Shown here: in pieces, positions 51,627 to 61,485 of the stretch
Layout of the letters: every line of letters starts with the position of its first letter
How positions within the stretch are numbered: the stretch's first letter is position 1
NCBI RefSeq assembly: GCF_030209355.1
Contig: NZ_JARVSF010000027.1
Location: 1 to 64,000 of the forward strand
DNA length: 64,000 nucleotides
Direction: 5' to 3'
DNA from: Pseudarthrobacter sp. fls2-241-R2A-127
Lineage (GTDB): Bacteria; Actinomycetota; Actinomycetes; Actinomycetales; Micrococcaceae
Notes under the pieces: generated by a model
The model's database searches: none
What the model was told of the DNA's origin: nothing
What the model saw: only the letters and a program-made list of their open reading frames with translations
Made by a program: the position numbers and the translations under genes

Positions 51627-53876
51627 CTAGCGCCGGCTCAGGGTGCGCTGCCGCGGCCGGGATGCCAGCAGCCAGGACTGGACATCCTCAAGCGGCTCGC
51701 CGTCGTCCGAAAGGTGGTGCCGCGTCCACGCGCCTTCGTTGTCCAAGTGCCAGCTGGACGTTTCCGGGTCCATGTAGCGCCGCAGGAGGTCCAGGACATA
51801 GGTGATGTCGTCGGCACTGCTCAGCTGGACCAGGGCCTCCACCCGGCGGTCCAGGTTGCGGTGCATCATGTCCGCGGAACCGATGTACACCACGGGGTCG
51901 CCGCCATTGGCAAAAGCGAAGACCCGTGAGTGCTCGAGGAACCTGCCCAGGATGGAGCGCACCGTGATGTTTTCGCTCAGTCCCGGGACCCCCGGGCGCA
52001 GCGAACAGATGCCGCGGACGATAACGTCCACCTTCACTCCGGCCTGCGAGGCACGGTACAGCGAATCGATAATGGCCTCGTCCACCATCGAGTTGACCTT
52101 GATCTGCACATGGCCGGGCACGCCGGCCCTCGCGTTGCGGATCTCCGTCTCGATCCGGTCGATGAGTCCGGACCGGACTGACCGGGGTGCCACGAGCAAA
52201 CGCTTGAAGGTGGACTTGGGGGCGTAGCCGGAGAGCTGGTTGAACAGCTTGGAAAGGTCCTCGCCCACCTGCTCGTTCGCGGTCAGGAGGCCCAGGTCCT
52301 CGTAGTAGCGGGCGGTGCGGGGGTGGTAGTTGCCGGTGCCGATGTGGCAGTACCGGCGCAGCCCGTCGACTTCCTGGCGTACCACCAGCGAAAGCTTGCA
52401 GTGCGTCTTCAGGCCGACGATGCCGTACACCACATGCACGCCGGCCTGCTCCAGCTTCCGGGCCCAGGAGATGTTGGCCTGCTCGTCGAAGCGTGCCTTG
52501 ATTTCCACCAGGGCCAGGACCTGCTTGCCTGCCTCGGCGGCGTCGATCAGGGCGTCCACAATGGGGGAGTCCCCGGACGTGCGGTAGAGGGTCTGCTTGA
52601 TCGCCTGGACCTTGGGGTCCGACGCCGCCTGCTCCAGGAATGCCTGCACCGAGGTGGAGAAGGAATCGTACGGGTGGTGCAGCAGGATGTCCCGTCGCCG
52701 CATGGCGGCGAAAACGTTGGCGGCCTTGGAGGTTTCGGATTCGTTCAGGTACCGCGAGGTGTGCGGCATGTGCTTGGGGTAGTGGAGGTCGGCACGGTCG
52801 ATTCCGGCAATCACCGACAGCCCGCGCATGTCCAGCGGCGCGGGGACCGAATACACCTCGGACTCTTCGACCCCAAGTTCGCGGATCAGGAGGGCGCGGA
52901 TGTTCGGGTTGATGTCCGTGGTGACCTCAAGCCGCACCGGCGGGCCGAAGCGGCGGCGCAGCAGTTCCTTCTCGAGCGCCTGCAGGAGGTTCTCGGCGTC
53001 GTCCTCTTCCACCTCCACGTCCTCATTGCGGGTAACGCGGAACGTGTGGTGCTCCAGAACTTCCATGCCCGGGAAGAGCTTGTCCAGGTGGACCGCAATG
53101 ACTTCCTCAAGGGCGATGAACCGTGCCACCCGTCCGGGGACTGCGCCGGCCCGCGGCCCGTCGATGGAAATCAGGCGGGGCAGCTGGTCCGGCACTTTGA
53201 CGCGGGCGAACAGTTCCTTGTCGCTGACCGGGTTCCTGACCACGACGGCAAGGTTCAGTGACAGGCCTGAGATGTAGGGGAACGGGTGCGCCGGGTCCAC
53301 CGCCAACGGCGTCAGAATTGGGAACACCTTCTCGGCAAACATCACGCTGAGCTGCTGCTGGGCGGCGTCGTCCAGTTCGCCCCACTGCATGACGTGGATG
53401 TGCTCGTACGCCAGTGCCGGGCGGATCTGGTCGGCGAAAACCTGGGCGTGCCGCTGCTGCAGCCGGTGGGCTTCCTCGCTGATCCGCTCCAGCACCTCCA
53501 CGGGGCTCAGACCGGCGGGGGAGGGAACGGCCAGGCCGGTGGCGATCCGGCGTTTAAGGCCGGCAACGCGGACCATGAAGAACTCGTCCAGATTGGAGGC
53601 GAAGATGGACAGGAAGCTGACGCGTTCCAAGAGGTGCAGGGTGGGGTCCTCGGCCAGTTCCAGCACCCTCGAATTAAAGGCGAGCCAGCTCAGTTCGCGG
53701 TCCAGGAAACGGTCCGGCCGGATGTCGCCCTCAGGCTTGAGGTTGGGTGCGAATTCCGGGATGTCGATGCGGTCCTGGGTGGCCCTTGCCGCAGGGACCT
53801 CGGAGGAGCCGAAACGCGCACGCGCAGGCGACGCAACATCCTGGGACGTGGCTGTTCCGGAGCGTTCCGGGTTCAT
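51627..53876 (-). CDS. ppk1: Polyphosphate kinase 1
   Basis: A 749-residue PPK1-type enzyme transferring the ATP gamma-phosphate to polyphosphate. The N-terminal domain ([20 protein letters not shown]) and head domain are followed by [20 protein letters not shown]. The block [19 protein letters not shown] has the conserved His expected to be phosphorylated, and PLD-like [19 protein letters not shown] is present. An AAGGAG site supports the ATG. Confidence 0.95.
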   Translation of the reverse strand: MNPERSGTATSQDVASPARARFGSSEVPAARATQDRIDIPEFAPNLKPEGDIRPDRFLDRELSWLAFNSRVLELAEDPTLHLLERVSFLSIFASNLDEFFMVRVAGLKRRIATGLAVPSPAGLSPVEVLERISEEAHRLQQRHAQVFADQIRPALAYEHIHVMQWGELDDAAQQQLSVMFAEKVFPILTPLAVDPAHPFPYISGLSLNLAVVVRNPVSDKELFARVKVPDQLPRLISIDGPRAGAVPGRVARFIALEEVIAVHLDKLFPGMEVLEHHTFRVTRNEDVEVEEDDAENLLQALEKELLRRRFGPPVRLEVTTDINPNIRALLIRELGVEESEVYSVPAPLDMRGLSVIAGIDRADLHYPKHMPHTSRYLNESETSKAANVFAAMRRRDILLHHPYDSFSTSVQAFLEQAASDPKVQAIKQTLYRTSGDSPIVDALIDAAEAGKQVLALVEIKARFDEQANISWARKLEQAGVHVVYGIVGLKTHCKLSLVVRQEVDGLRRYCHIGTGNYHPRTARYYEDLGLLTANEQVGEDLSKLFNQLSGYAPKSTFKRLLVAPRSVRSGLIDRIETEIRNARAGVPGHVQIKVNSMVDEAIIDSLYRASQAGVKVDVIVRGICSLRPGVPGLSENITVRSILGRFLEHSRVFAFANGGDPVVYIGSADMMHRNLDRRVEALVQLSSADDITYVLDLLRRYMDPETSSWHLDNEGAWTRHHLSDDGEPLEDVQSWLLASRPRQRTLSRR

Positions 53877-54008
53877 GGCTTCTCCTTATGGCTGGCGCTG
53901 TGGTGCCGGCGCTTCCGCCCCGCACGGCTCCCTTCCAACCTTACAAGCATTCACCCGCCCCACGGCCCTGTTTCACCCACCGCCGGGCGATGTTCCGGCG
54001 TCCTTAAC

Positions 54009-54977
54009 CTAGCCGGCAGCCGGGCCGTACATGACGTCCATGTCCCACCGGGTGAACCCCAGCCGCCGGTACAAGGCAACGGCCGCAGTATTGTCCGCAT
54101 CCACATAGAGCATGACCCCGTTCAGTCCTGAGTCGCGCAAATGCTTGATGCCGGCGATCGTGAGGGCCTTCCCCAGGCCGAGGCCCTGCGCTTCCGGCGC
54201 AACGCCCACCACATAGACTTCGCCGATTGCCGGATGACCTCCGTGGCGCGGGTGGACCTTGGTCCAGTGGTAGCCGAGCAAACGGCCGTCACGGTCTTCG
54301 GCGAGGAAGAAGCCTGCAGGATCAAACCAGTCCTCCGCCATCCGGGCGTCCAGGTCCGCGCGGGTCAGGTTTCCTTGCTCGGGGTGGTGCGCGAACGCCG
54401 CCCGGTTGGCCGCGAGCCACGCCTCCTCATCCTTGCCGGGCACGAAGGCACGGATGGCCACGCCTTCCGGCAGCCCGGCGTCGGGCAGGTCCGCGCCCGC
54501 CGTCGTCATCCGCATCTTCCACAATTCGCGCACGGGCGCGTAGCCGTAGCGGGCCGCGAGGTCCGCGGCGGCCTCGTGGTTGCCGTGGGACCAGGCCTTC
54601 AAGCCGTCGAATCCCCGCACCTCCTTGAGCGCGCCCACCAGCCGGTCGGCCACGCCCTGGTTCCGGTACGAGGGGTGCACGGCGATTTCCAGGACACCGG
54701 TACCGTCCGGTTCGTCCACCACGACGGCGAATCCGGCCAGGTCCTGGCCTGTGGCGGGATCGGAGTCCTCGTCCGGCGCGTACAGGGCCAGCGTCAGCAG
54801 GGCGTGGTCCGGGGAGTCGCCGGCGCGCATGGTCACCAGGGTCTGTTCGGAGATCGAGGGATTGCCGTCCGATTCCTCGGCTGCCGCCAGGAGGTCGCGG
54901 CAGTCTTTCAGGAGCTGCTGGTCAACCCCGCCCCGGACGACATGGACGGGCCACTTCTGCGGATGCGCTGGAGTCAT
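54009..54977 (-). CDS. mshD: Mycothiol synthase
   Basis: A 322-residue two-GNAT-domain acetyltransferase making the last step of mycothiol, acetylating the cysteinyl amine. The N-terminal domain has AVHPSYRNQGVADRLVGAL, and the C-terminal domain has VVGVAPEAQGLGLGKALT with a GFTRWDMDVMY ending, as in MshD. TAGCCT (complement of 54984-54989) ends 6 nt before the ATG. Its neighbour is glnR, as in mycobacteria. Confidence 0.95.
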   Translation of the reverse strand: MTPAHPQKWPVHVVRGGVDQQLLKDCRDLLAAAEESDGNPSISEQTLVTMRAGDSPDHALLTLALYAPDEDSDPATGQDLAGFAVVVDEPDGTGVLEIAVHPSYRNQGVADRLVGALKEVRGFDGLKAWSHGNHEAAADLAARYGYAPVRELWKMRMTTAGADLPDAGLPEGVAIRAFVPGKDEEAWLAANRAAFAHHPEQGNLTRADLDARMAEDWFDPAGFFLAEDRDGRLLGYHWTKVHPRHGGHPAIGEVYVVGVAPEAQGLGLGKALTIAGIKHLRDSGLNGVMLYVDADNTAAVALYRRLGFTRWDMDVMYGPAAG

Positions 54978-55010
54978 GAGCCAAGGCTATACGGCAAAGG
55001 CGGGCCGGGC

Positions 55011-55709
55011 TCAGGCTTCGGTCAGTTCGTCTTCCTGCTGCCTGACCAGGGTGAGGCGGTAGCCGACGTTCCTGACGGTGCTGATCAGGTTCTCGTGGTC
55101 CGCGCCGAGCTTGGCGCGGAGCCGGCGGACGTGGACATCAACGGTGCGGGTGCCGCCGTAGTAGTCGTAGCCCCAGACTTCCGTGAGCAGCTGCTGGCGT
55201 GTGAAGACCCTGCCCGGGTGTTGTGCCAGGTACTTGAGGAGCTCGAACTCCTTGAACGTCAGGTTCAGCGGTGCGCCGTTGACCCGTGCCGTGTAGCTTG
55301 CTTCGTCGATGATCACACCGGCGGCCCGGATTTCGCTGGGTGCGTCCTCCTGCTCCGGTACGGCCCGGGCTACGGACAGCCGGATGCGCGCTTCAACTTC
55401 GGCGGGTCCGGCGGAATCAAGGACGATGTCGTCAACGGCCCACGCGGAGGAAACCGCGGCCATGCCGCCCTCGGTGAGGATCAGGACAAGCGGTGCGCTG
55501 AGGCCGGTGGCCTTCAGGAGCTGGGTGAGGGAACGGGCGCCCACGAGGTCCTTGCGCGCATCCAGCAGGACGATGTCGCACGGGTCCGTTTCCAGCAGGG
55601 CAGTGGGTTCGGCGGGAAGGATATGGACCCGGTGGTTCAGCAGCTCGAGGGCAGGCAGGATGTCCACCGAAGAACCGGTGCTGTTCGTCAGTAACAGGAT
55701 GTGCGACAT
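55011..55709 (-). CDS. glnR: GlnR-type orphan response regulator of nitrogen metabolism
   Basis: A 232-residue OmpR-type regulator. The receiver domain keeps D50 ([10 protein letters not shown]) but lacks the usual acidic pair near the N-terminus ([10 protein letters not shown]), as GlnR does, so it is not a normal phosphoswitch. The winged helix has [18 protein letters not shown], then [18 protein letters not shown]. The ATG has a strong GGAGGAACA site. Adjacency to mshD matches the mycobacterial glnR-mshD pair. Confidence 0.9.
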   Translation of the reverse strand: MSHILLLTNSTGSSVDILPALELLNHRVHILPAEPTALLETDPCDIVLLDARKDLVGARSLTQLLKATGLSAPLVLILTEGGMAAVSSAWAVDDIVLDSAGPAEVEARIRLSVARAVPEQEDAPSEIRAAGVIIDEASYTARVNGAPLNLTFKEFELLKYLAQHPGRVFTRQQLLTEVWGYDYYGGTRTVDVHVRRLRAKLGADHENLISTVRNVGYRLTLVRQQEDELTEA

Positions 55710-56048
55710 TGTTCCTCCAAGGGCCGTCCGCGCATCATTGGGCGACTGAACCGGATTCTCACCGGCCGGTACTGGCTTCCTGCGGGAGGTTTTGGTCCGT
55801 CAGCAAGCCGCCGGCCAGCCACCTCAGCAGGGAGCGTAGCTGAACTTTGAGTATACCCGGCGCCCCCTTCCAAGCCACAGATTCGGGGCCTGGACAGGAA
55901 CGTTTTGCGACATAAGCGGTTCACATAGGGCAGGATTGGACCAGGGCGGACCAGCCCTGCCATGAGGGGGCGGACCAGCCTTCCACCCGACGCCAGGATG
56001 GGAAATCAGCGCAGTGAGTGCACCGACAACGCACAGGCCGGGCCCCGG
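55710..56048. other. Intergenic region between glnR and the following membrane protein
   Basis: About 340 bp without a convincing gene. On the minus strand a TATACT box (near 55850) could serve glnR with a leader of about 130 nt. Near 55960 there are two copies of GCGGACCAGCC, separated by about 20 nt. A 12-codon frame at 56014-56052 (GTG start, GGGAAA upstream) ends on the ATG of the next gene. No recognised riboswitch or RNA. Confidence 0.35.
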
Positions 56049-56816
56049 ATGACGGCGGAACTGCAGTCACCTGTGCGGTCCCTTGGTTCCTGGACCATCG
56101 GAGTCGTCGGGATCGCCGGGCTCATCGCGATCATCGCCGGTGTCTATGCCTCCTCGGAAGCCCTGGCCGCCGTCGGCATCCTGATCGCAGCAGCCGTAGG
56201 CATCGGGTGGCCCCATTTCCTGCGCATCCCCGCGAAAAAGACCCTGGCCGCCGTCATCGCCCTGCCGGGCGCCGCGGCCGCGGTCTCCGCCTCCGTGGCG
56301 CCCCCGCCCGGCTACCTCGACTGGACCCCCGCCTTCGTCGCCTTGGGCATGATGGCCGTCTTCGTAGTGCAACTCATCCGCGGAACCGGGCAGGCGCAAC
56401 GGCTGGAGTCCACGCTCGGGTGCTGCGTCGGTGTCCTCCTGTCCTGCCTCGGCGCGGGCTGGATAGCAGGCGCCCGGTTCAACGGCGTCCGCGAAATGCT
56501 CCTGGTGGCCGCGATCAGCGCCGCCGTGGCTTTGCTTGCCGGACTCATCCAATGGCCGGACAGCATCATCGCGCCCCTGGGCATAGTCCTGGCCGGACTT
56601 GCCGGACCGCTTGCCGGGCTGGTCCTCTCGGACATTGCCGTCCTGCCGGCCGCCGTCTTCGGCGTCATTGTCGGGGCGGTCCTGGCCAGCTTCCGCAGGC
56701 TCGCCACGCTCCGGGGGGCACCATTGAATATGCTGGCAGCGTTGAGCATGGGCCTGGCGCCGGTCTCAGCTGTCGGATCCCTGGCGTACTTCATAGACAA
56801 ACTACTCATCTACTAA
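56049..56816 (+). CDS. Polytopic membrane protein of unknown function
   Basis: About 255 residues with seven or eight hydrophobic segments (for example IGVVGIAGLIAIIAGVYASS and ALGMMAVFVVQLI). No family recognised. The reading frame is open to an ATG at 55998, but its N-terminal residues are polar; 56049 is preferred although its ribosome-binding site is weak. Its start overlaps the stop of the short upstream frame (ATGA). It is followed after 17 nt by a 37-residue membrane peptide gene. Confidence 0.6.
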   Translation: MTAELQSPVRSLGSWTIGVVGIAGLIAIIAGVYASSEALAAVGILIAAAVGIGWPHFLRIPAKKTLAAVIALPGAAAAVSASVAPPPGYLDWTPAFVALGMMAVFVVQLIRGTGQAQRLESTLGCCVGVLLSCLGAGWIAGARFNGVREMLLVAAISAAVALLAGLIQWPDSIIAPLGIVLAGLAGPLAGLVLSDIAVLPAAVFGVIVGAVLASFRRLATLRGAPLNMLAALSMGLAPVSAVGSLAYFIDKLLIY

Positions 56817-56833
56817 CGGGTTAGGATTGCACC

Positions 56834-56947
56834 ATGTCCGTACTTGCATTTGAAATCTTCTTCCTCGTCCTGCTCGGTATCGCGAGCGTTTCCATGGCCT
56901 GGTTTGCCGGTTTCGTGGTCTACCGCCTCTTCAAAGGCCAGAAGTAG
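56834..56947 (+). CDS. 37-residue single-helix membrane peptide
   Basis: The frame encodes 37 residues: a hydrophobic helix (ILFLV-type run from residue 4 to about 30) and a basic end RLFKGQK. TAGGAT (56822-56827) ends exactly 6 nt before the ATG, matching the window's leaderless pattern, which is the main argument that it is real. Function unknown. Confidence 0.5.
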   Translation: MSVLAFEIFFLVLLGIASVSMAWFAGFVVYRLFKGQK

Positions 56948-56987
56948 CCACATCCTTTCCCACCGCCGTATCTCGAGGTAATAGACA

Positions 56988-57596
56988 GTGCCCATTGAGA
57001 TTCCAACAGACCTGACCCCCGAACTCGTCCCCCTTTCCTGGCTCATTGGTGAGTGGGAGGGACGCGGCCGGCTGGGCAGCGGTGACGAGGATTCCGAGCA
57101 CTTCCTGCAGCACGTGTCCTTCACCCACAACGGACTGCCGTACCTCCAGTACCGCGCCGAAAGCTGGTTGACCGACGACGAGGGAACGCGGCTGCGGCCG
57201 CTCACCGTCGAGACCGGCTTCTGGGCGCTGGAGCGCAAGCAGCTGGACGCCGACGGCGGCCCGGGGCTGGTGCCGGCAGACATCGTTCCCGTGTTGAAGA
57301 GCGCCGACGAGGTGGAAGCGCTGCGCAACAAGGACGGCGGCTTCGACATCTCCGTATCCATCGCCCATCCCGGCGGCATCACGGAGCTGTACTACGGCCA
57401 GATCAAGGGACCGCAGATCCAGCTGACCACCGACATGGTGATGCGCGGCAGCCATTCCAAGGATTACAGTGCCGCTACCCGGATCTTCGGCCTGGTGGAC
57501 GGGAACCTTTTGTGGCGGTGGGACGTGGCAACGGGTGGAGAGGCCGGAAAAGGGCTGGAGGCCCACGCCTCTGCATTCCTGAAAAGAGTTTCCTGA
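56988..57596 (+). CDS. FABP-like / nitrobindin family heme-binding protein
   Basis: A 202-residue beta-barrel protein (THAP4/nitrobindin, DUF1794). LSWLIGEWEGRGRLGSG matches the family's GxWxGxG motif, and GLEAHASAFLKRV near the C-terminus supplies the candidate heme-ligand His. Relatives such as M. tuberculosis Rv0813c bind ferric heme and react with NO or peroxynitrite. The GTG start has a CGAGG site. Confidence 0.88.
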   Translation: MPIEIPTDLTPELVPLSWLIGEWEGRGRLGSGDEDSEHFLQHVSFTHNGLPYLQYRAESWLTDDEGTRLRPLTVETGFWALERKQLDADGGPGLVPADIVPVLKSADEVEALRNKDGGFDISVSIAHPGGITELYYGQIKGPQIQLTTDMVMRGSHSKDYSAATRIFGLVDGNLLWRWDVATGGEAGKGLEAHASAFLKRVS

Positions 57597-57613
57597 CCCG
57601 GAAAGGCCCCGCC

Positions 57614-58348
57614 ATGGAAGACGGAACGGAACACGTAGGCAAGCCCACCAGCTACAGCGACCTCAAGGCCGTCTTCTTCAACGGCACCCTGAAGAAGTCA
57701 CCCCAGACCTCCAACACCGAAGGGCTGATCACCATCAGCCGCCGGATCATGGAGAAGCAGGGCGTCAGTACCAAGCTCATCCGCACTGTCGACCACGACA
57801 TTGCCACGGGCGTCTACCCGGACATGACCCAGTACGGCTGGGCCACCGATGAATGGCCGGAGATTTACCCCGCCGTCCAGGAAGCGGACATCGTGGTGGT
57901 GGCCGGCCCCATCTGGCTGGGCGACAACTCGTCCCAGACCAAGAAGCTGATCGAGCGCCTCTACGCCCACTCAGGCCAGCTCAACAGCCAGGGCCAGTGG
58001 GCGTTCTACCCGAAGGTGGGCGGCTGCCTGATCACCGGGAACGAGGACGGCATCAAGCACTGTGCCATGAACGTCCTTTACAGCCTCCAACACATCGGCT
58101 TCAGTATCCCGCCGCAGGCCGACGCCGGGTGGATCGGGCCGGTAGGACCCGGCCCCAGCTACCTGGACGAGGGCTCCGGTGGCCCGAAGACAGACTTCAC
58201 CAACCGGAACACGACGTTCATGACGTGGAACCTCCTGCACCTGGCCAGGATCCTCAAGGATGCCGGAGGCTACCCGGCCTACGGCAACCTGCCGGGTGAA
58301 TGGGCGGCCGGTACGCGGTTCGATTTTGAGAACCCGGAATACCGCTAG
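57614..58348 (+). CDS. Flavodoxin-like NAD(P)H-dependent oxidoreductase
   Basis: A 244-residue FMN protein. KAVFFNGTLKKSPQTSNTEG is the phosphate-binding loop, and VVVAGPIWLGDNSSQTKKLI the second FMN loop, as in NADPH-dependent FMN reductases. The C-terminal third is longer than the basic fold. The ATG has GGAAAGG; the gap after the nitrobindin-like gene is 17 nt, so they are probably co-transcribed. Confidence 0.88.
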   Translation: MEDGTEHVGKPTSYSDLKAVFFNGTLKKSPQTSNTEGLITISRRIMEKQGVSTKLIRTVDHDIATGVYPDMTQYGWATDEWPEIYPAVQEADIVVVAGPIWLGDNSSQTKKLIERLYAHSGQLNSQGQWAFYPKVGGCLITGNEDGIKHCAMNVLYSLQHIGFSIPPQADAGWIGPVGPGPSYLDEGSGGPKTDFTNRNTTFMTWNLLHLARILKDAGGYPAYGNLPGEWAAGTRFDFENPEYR

Positions 58349-58406
58349 CGTTGGCTGAACCTGCACACCCCGGAATACCCCGCTGCTAAAGGACGTTGCC
58401 GCCAAT

Positions 58407-59489
58407 ATGAGTACGCCCAGCCCTTTGTTGTCGCGTCCCGGCGCCGTTGAGGCCGCCGGCCCCGACGCCGGTGTCGCCGCCCACTACGGCGAGCCGTTGC
58501 GCGAGCAGCGCGCCCTCGCTGCCGGAACCGCCGTCGTCGACCTGTCACACCGCGGTGTAGTCACCGTCACCGGACCGGACAGGCTGAGCTGGCTCAATAC
58601 CCTCTCGTCCCAGCAGGTGGCAGCCCTGGCGCCGGGTGAGTCCAGCGAACTGTTGCTCCTCAGCGTCCAGGGGCGCATCGACTTTGATGCCCGGGTTGTT
58701 GACGACGACGTGACCACCTGGTTGATCGTGGAGGCCGCCGAGGCTGCACCGCTGGCTGAGTACCTGAACCGGATGAAGTTCATGCTGCGCGTGGAGATCG
58801 CCGACGCCTCCGCCGAATGGGCGGTGGTGGGGAGCACCAAAGCCGTTCCCGATTGGTCCGGCCGCCTCGCCTGGCAGGACCCCTGGCCGCACGTTTCGGC
58901 GGGAGGCTACTCCTACGCCACTGTCTCCGAGGAAAGCCACCCGGGCCTCGAGCGTCCCTGGTTCGAATACCTCATCCCGGCCGCGGAACTCGAGGCCGCC
59001 GTCGATGGCCGTCCGCTGGCCGGAGTACTCGCAGCCGAAGCCCTCCGCGTCGCCGCCTGGCGTCCCAGGATCGGCGCCGAAACCGATGACAAGACCATTC
59101 CGCACGAACTCGACCTGCTGCGTACCGCAGTGCACCTGGCCAAAGGCTGCTACAAGGGGCAGGAAACCATCGCCCGCGTGCACAACCTGGGCCACCCCCC
59201 GCGCCGGCTTGTCTTCCTGCAGCTGGACGGTTCACAGCACACACTGCCCGCCGCCGGCAGCCCGGTCATGGCAGGGGAGCGCAAGGTAGGAGCGGTGACC
59301 TCCGTGGCACAACACCATGAAATGGGTCCCGTGGCGCTCGCGGTCATAAAGCGCTCCGTGGCGCCGGATGAAATACTGACGGTCCTGGACGGCGATGAAC
59401 CGTATCCGGCTGTCCAGGAGCTCATTGTCGCCCCGGACGCCGGCCAGGTTGTCGGGCGGCAGACCGGATTCCTGAGAGGCCCACGCTGA
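58407..59489 (+). CDS. ygfZ: Folate-binding YgfZ/GcvT-like protein
   Basis: A 360-residue protein needed for assembly or repair of some iron-sulfur enzymes. The diagnostic KGCYKGQETIARVHNLG motif (K-G-C-Y-x-G-Q-E) with its functional Cys is intact, and DLSHRGVVTVTGPDRLSWLN is the GcvT-like start. The stop shares a base with the next gene's ATG (TGATG). Confidence 0.93.
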   Translation: MSTPSPLLSRPGAVEAAGPDAGVAAHYGEPLREQRALAAGTAVVDLSHRGVVTVTGPDRLSWLNTLSSQQVAALAPGESSELLLLSVQGRIDFDARVVDDDVTTWLIVEAAEAAPLAEYLNRMKFMLRVEIADASAEWAVVGSTKAVPDWSGRLAWQDPWPHVSAGGYSYATVSEESHPGLERPWFEYLIPAAELEAAVDGRPLAGVLAAEALRVAAWRPRIGAETDDKTIPHELDLLRTAVHLAKGCYKGQETIARVHNLGHPPRRLVFLQLDGSQHTLPAAGSPVMAGERKVGAVTSVAQHHEMGPVALAVIKRSVAPDEILTVLDGDEPYPAVQELIVAPDAGQVVGRQTGFLRGPR

Positions 59490-59908
59490 TGACAGACCAC
59501 ACCGCACCGGGAACAGCGGCAGAGGCCATGGAGGACAACGACGCCGCGGTGGCGCTGGCGCACACGCTGTTCCAGGCCGCCCGCGACGGCAACGACGCCC
59601 TGCTCGGCGCCTACCTTGAAGCCGGGGCGCCGGCAACCATGACCAACGCCACAGGCGACTCCCTGCTGATGCTGGCCGCCTACCACGGCCACGCGGATAC
59701 GGTGGTGTTGCTCCTGCAGCACGGCGCCAACCCCAACACCGCCAATGACCGGGGCCAGACCCCGCTTGCCGGGGCAGCCTTCAAGGGTTACCCGGACGTG
59801 GCCCGGGCCCTCCTGGGCGCGGGAGCCGATCCCGACGCTGGAACGCCGTCGGCACGCGCCGCCGCGCAGATGTTTGCCCGCGCGGAAATCCTGGATCTGC
59901 TGGGCTAG
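59489..59908 (+). CDS. Ankyrin-repeat protein
   Basis: 139 residues with three to four ankyrin units: DGNDALLGAYLEAGAP, then DSLLMLAAYHGHADTVVLLL and GQTPLAGAAFKGYPDVARAL. It probably acts as a protein-binding scaffold; partner unknown. The start overlaps ygfZ by one base, so expression is coupled. Confidence 0.85.
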   Translation: MTDHTAPGTAAEAMEDNDAAVALAHTLFQAARDGNDALLGAYLEAGAPATMTNATGDSLLMLAAYHGHADTVVLLLQHGANPNTANDRGQTPLAGAAFKGYPDVARALLGAGADPDAGTPSARAAAQMFARAEILDLLG

Positions 59909-59961
59909 CGAAGACGCCGGGCGCGCCCGGCACCAACACGAAACTTTCAAAGGATGACCAA

Positions 59962-61485
59962 GTGGAAAACGTAGCGAAGCCCTGGCCGGCACTGTGGTCC
60001 CTGGTGATCGGGTTCTTCATGATCCTGATCGACACCACCATCGTTTCCGTGGCCAATCCCCGGATCATGGAAGGCCTGCATGCGGACATCAACGCGGTCA
60101 TCTGGGTCACCAGCGCCTACCTGCTGGCCTACGCTGTTCCGCTGCTGATCACGGGCCGCCTCGGCGACAGGTTCGGGCCGAAGAAGCTGTACCTCTCCGG
60201 CCTGGTGGTCTTTACGCTCGCGTCGCTGTGGTGCGGCCTGTCCGGCGACGTCCGGGTCCTGATCGCTGCCCGTGTGCTCCAGGGGCTCGGCGCCGCCATG
60301 ATGACCCCGCAGACCATGGCGGTCATCACCCGGATCTTCCCGCCGGACCGCCGCGGCTCCGCCATGGCGGTCTGGGGTGCCACCGCCGGCATGGCGACCC
60401 TGGTCGGGCCCATCCTGGGCGGCGTCCTGGTGGACGGGCTCGGCTGGGAGTGGATCTTCTTCATCAACGTCCCGGTTGGCCTGGTCGGCTTCATCCTGGC
60501 ATGGCGCAACGTCCCGGCACTGAGCACCCACCCGCACAAGTTCGACATCCCCGGGGTACTGCTCAGCGCCGTCGGCCTGTTCCTGCTGGTGTTTGGCATC
60601 CAGGAAGGCGAGACCTACAACTGGGGCACCATCACCGGTCCCATCAGCGTGTGGGGCCTGATCATCGCCGGCATCGTGGTGCTTGCGGCCTTCGTGGCGT
60701 GGCAGCGCTTCAACAAGGGTGAGCCGCTCCTGCCCCTGGCGCTCTTCAAGGACCGGAACTTTTCGCTCGCCAACATCGGAATCACCACGGTGGGCTTCAC
60801 GGTGACCGCCTTCAGCCTGCCGCTGATCTTCTACTACCAGCTGGTCCGGGGCCTGACTCCCACCCAGTCCGCCCTGATGATGGTGCCCATGGCACTGATT
60901 TCCGGCGGCCTGGCGCCCGTCGTGGGCAAGCTGGTGGACCGCGTCAACCCCAAATACATCACCGCCACCGGGCTCGTCCTGATGGCTGTGGCGCTGCTCT
61001 GGAACTCAGCCCTGATGCAGCCCGACACGCCCATCCTCATGTTCCTGCTGCCCAGCGCCGTCCTGGGCTTCGCCAACGCGGGCATCTGGGCGCCGTTGAG
61101 CACCACCGCCACCAGGAACCTGCCGCCACGGCAGGCAGGGGCCGGATCTGGTGTCTACAACACAACCCGCCAGATCGGCGCGGTCCTGGGCAGCGCCGCC
61201 ATCGCGGTGCTCATCCAGTCGCGGCTCGCGGCCGAACTCCCCGCGGGAGGCCCCGGCGGTTCTGCCGGCGAGGGCCTGGCGATGGGCGGCTCCCTGCCCG
61301 AGTTCCTGCACAGCGGATTTTCGACGGCGATGGGCCAGTCCATCCTGCTTCCCGCCGGGGTGATCCTGGTGGGCGCAGCCGTGGCGTTGTTCTTCGCAAA
61401 GCCGCAGCCTGTGCAGGGTTGGGGCGCGCCGGCCCAGGGCCAGCCGTCAGCGAAGGTGGACGCTGGTCTGGATTCCGCCGGCTGA
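59962..61485 (+). CDS. MFS drug exporter, DHA2 (EmrB/QacA) family
   Basis: A 507-residue fourteen-helix antiporter. Loop motif GRLGDRFGPKKLYLSG, motif C GPILGGVLVDGLGWEWIFFI, and the second-half PRQAGAGSGVYNTTRQIGAV match DHA2 exporters. The first helix has LIDTTIVSVANPRI. The GTG start has AAAGGATGA upstream. Substrates are unknown. The 3' end overlaps the convergent GNAT gene by 39 bp. Confidence 0.92.
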   Translation: MENVAKPWPALWSLVIGFFMILIDTTIVSVANPRIMEGLHADINAVIWVTSAYLLAYAVPLLITGRLGDRFGPKKLYLSGLVVFTLASLWCGLSGDVRVLIAARVLQGLGAAMMTPQTMAVITRIFPPDRRGSAMAVWGATAGMATLVGPILGGVLVDGLGWEWIFFINVPVGLVGFILAWRNVPALSTHPHKFDIPGVLLSAVGLFLLVFGIQEGETYNWGTITGPISVWGLIIAGIVVLAAFVAWQRFNKGEPLLPLALFKDRNFSLANIGITTVGFTVTAFSLPLIFYYQLVRGLTPTQSALMMVPMALISGGLAPVVGKLVDRVNPKYITATGLVLMAVALLWNSALMQPDTPILMFLLPSAVLGFANAGIWAPLSTTATRNLPPRQAGAGSGVYNTTRQIGAVLGSAAIAVLIQSRLAAELPAGGPGGSAGEGLAMGGSLPEFLHSGFSTAMGQSILLPAGVILVGAAVALFFAKPQPVQGWGAPAQGQPSAKVDAGLDSAG

